From Mariniphaga anaerophila (GTDB taxonomy: Bacteria > Bacteroidota > Bacteroidia > Bacteroidales > Prolixibacteraceae): a stretch of DNA of 64,000 nt. Positions 62,758 through 64,000 of the stretch are shown piece after piece (the stretch's first letter is position 1; the number at the start of each line of letters is the position of its first letter). Location: NCBI RefSeq assembly GCF_900129025.1, contig NZ_FQUM01000004.1, forward strand, positions 1 through 64,000, read 5' to 3'. The notes beneath the pieces are model-generated. The model was given only the letters and a program-made list of their open reading frames with translations. It was not told the DNA's origin and did no database searches. Both the position numbers and the translations under genes were made by a program.

Positions 62758-64000
62758 TTACATCTTCACTATTTTTTGAGCATGAAGAACCTTTCCGTTT
62801 TCTGCTACCATAACCAGATAAATCCCTTTATTGACAGATGACAACTTTACCGGCAATACTCCTTCCTGCGGGTCGACTCCTTCATCTCGATAAACTAACC
62901 TTCCAGTAATATCGGTGATCGAAATGTCGACCAAACCGCCGATTTCAGACGAAGAGAACTTCAAATAAAGCCGGCTGTCAAACGGATTAGGAAACACATC
63001 TATTAAGTTCTGAGTATTCAGATTATCATCTATAAAATTGGCCTGAATCTGAAGATTATCAATTGCCCATCCCCAGCCGTTCAATGAATTATCCGAAGCC
63101 AGCCGAAACCGGAAAAGCACGGTATCTCCGTCTGCAAAACCGGTATTTTCAGTAAGTCGGATTACACGTTTCAAAAACATACTCTGATTGCCACTGGCTT
63201 GTGATAAATTATTTACAGTAGAGTTTACAAAGGCGGTATCCCAATATTGGTAAAAACCTGAGTCGTAACCAGGAACAAAAGGAAGCCAGGACAAACCTTG
63301 GTCCCTGCTTCCTTCTACAATTACAAAATCCCAAAACAGTTCTTCAGAAAAAACTGTCCCTTTTTCTCCAGGTTCTACAAGTACTACCTCATCAAAACTC
63401 ATTTCGCCACCATCTCGTAAAATAATTGGATGCTTTAACTCAGCAACAATATCGTATTTTTCATCTTTTAATGCCGACACCGGATAAGGGTTAGCCGTAT
63501 GCAAAACATTGTCGGCAAACCCGGGCAGCGGAGAAACAGAAAAATCAGCACCTACAAAATCAGACATTCCCGACTCAAAATCATTTGAATACGCCACAAC
63601 AGGTTTGGAAGGTTTAAAAACAGCCACCTGATAAAATCCTTCAGAAGGCAGATACTTTTTATTGCCGGCTGACGATTTATCTTCAGCCACAATTCGGTAT
63701 TCCACTTTTCCGGCATGGTAATCACCCATGTTTAAAGAAACAGACCCCGAGTATTTTTCCAGGCCAGTCAAACCAAGTTCAATGGCTGGCTGATCCATTT
63801 CATTCAGTTTATATTCTACCGTTACCTTTTTCACACCCAGATTATCGGTTGCTGAAGCCTTTACTATTAAGCTTTCCTGATTTTCGGGCAAAATTTTCAG
63901 CGGATTATGAGCAACCACAGGCGGTGTAAAATCCGGGCCTATTTTTAATGAAAAGACTTTAACCGGTGCAAAAGCTGGAAACTTGTAACTTTTGCCGCTT
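62758..64000 (-). CDS. Secreted protein with type A sorting domain, 3' part (5' end outside window)
   Basis: The frame runs off the right edge, so the start is missing; at least 414 residues are visible. A GTG at 63918 is internal. The visible part holds Ig/fibronectin-like beta domains (VKKVTVEYKLNEMDQPAIEL, AGKVEYRIVAEDKSSAGNK), a jelly-roll-like region (GWGWAIDNLQIQANF, typical of choice-of-anchor domains near secreted peptidases) and the C-terminal type IX secretion sorting domain (VFPNPFDSRLYLKF, ISITDITGRLVYRD, KGIYLVMVAENGKVLHAQKIVKM in parts). The N-terminal catalytic or adhesive domain is not in view. Confidence 0.82.
   Translation of the reverse strand, partial: SGKSYKFPAFAPVKVFSLKIGPDFTPPVVAHNPLKILPENQESLIVKASATDNLGVKKVTVEYKLNEMDQPAIELGLTGLEKYSGSVSLNMGDYHAGKVEYRIVAEDKSSAGNKKYLPSEGFYQVAVFKPSKPVVAYSNDFESGMSDFVGADFSVSPLPGFADNVLHTANPYPVSALKDEKYDIVAELKHPIILRDGGEMSFDEVVLVEPGEKGTVFSEELFWDFVIVEGSRDQGLSWLPFVPGYDSGFYQYWDTAFVNSTVNNLSQASGNQSMFLKRVIRLTENTGFADGDTVLFRFRLASDNSLNGWGWAIDNLQIQANFIDDNLNTQNLIDVFPNPFDSRLYLKFSSSEIGGLVDISITDITGRLVYRDEGVDPQEGVLPVKLSSVNKGIYLVMVAENGKVLHAQKIVKM

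Overview
The window looks like chromosomal DNA of a Bacteroidota member, most likely a marine or sediment Marinilabiliales/Prolixibacteraceae-type organism (inference). The evidence is type IX secretion genes and sorting domains, a SusC/SusD locus driven by an ECF sigma/FecR pair, and -7 boxes of the Bacteroidota form TAnnTTTG. No rRNA, tRNA, CRISPR array or insertion-sequence transposase was found.

Layout. (1) 0-9 kb, + strand: the 3' part of a giant SprB-like adhesin with near-identical repeats, then PorP/SprF and OmpA-family partners, the usual surface adhesin set of type IX secretion. (2) 9-16 kb: an AT-rich accessory stretch of small unrelated genes (DUF2798, isochorismatase fold, MerR, AraC, VOC, YjbR, GNAT, YdeI-like, erythromycin-esterase-like) with long palindromes between some of them. 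(3) 16-29.4 kb: mixed housekeeping and accessory genes. These include an alpha/beta hydrolase, DUF4386, a sodium:solute symporter with a 20-22 bp tandem array against its stop codon, a CatB-type acetyltransferase, a nucleotidyltransferase-GHMP kinase fusion next to a guanylate-kinase-like protein, DUF3078, a LUD protein and citrate synthase. (4) 29.5-32 kb, - strand: a small glycan cluster (DUF1349, YhcH lipoprotein, six-hairpin glycosidase). (5) 32.2-37.95 kb, - strand: ilvD-ilvB-ilvN-ilvC preceded by what reads as a complete transcription attenuator, with promoter, Ile/Leu/Val-rich leader peptide, antiterminator and terminator. (6) 38-57.6 kb, - strand: a polysaccharide utilization locus. 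Its order of transcription is sigma factor, FecR, SusC, SusD, alginate-lyase-family protein, MBL-fold hydrolase, heparinase II/III protein, DUF5060/DUF4038 protein, a second alginate-lyase-family protein, then three Tat-signal enzymes (Gfo/Idh/MocA oxidoreductase, TIM-barrel isomerase, enolase-superfamily dehydratase). (7) 58-64 kb: arginine decarboxylase, ClpB, a small CarboxypepD_reg protein and the 3' part of a secreted protein with a type A sorting domain.

How it fits together. The locus in (6) reads as a self-regulated system for a uronic-acid-containing polysaccharide: surface capture by SusCD, depolymerisation by several lyase-type enzymes, then oxidation, isomerisation and dehydration of released sugars outside the cytoplasm. 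The exact glycan cannot be named from sequence. The most notable non-coding finds are the ilv attenuator, a 101-bp dispersed repeat (two copies, one inside the ilv operon), the seven-unit array at 18.5 kb, and several long hairpins.
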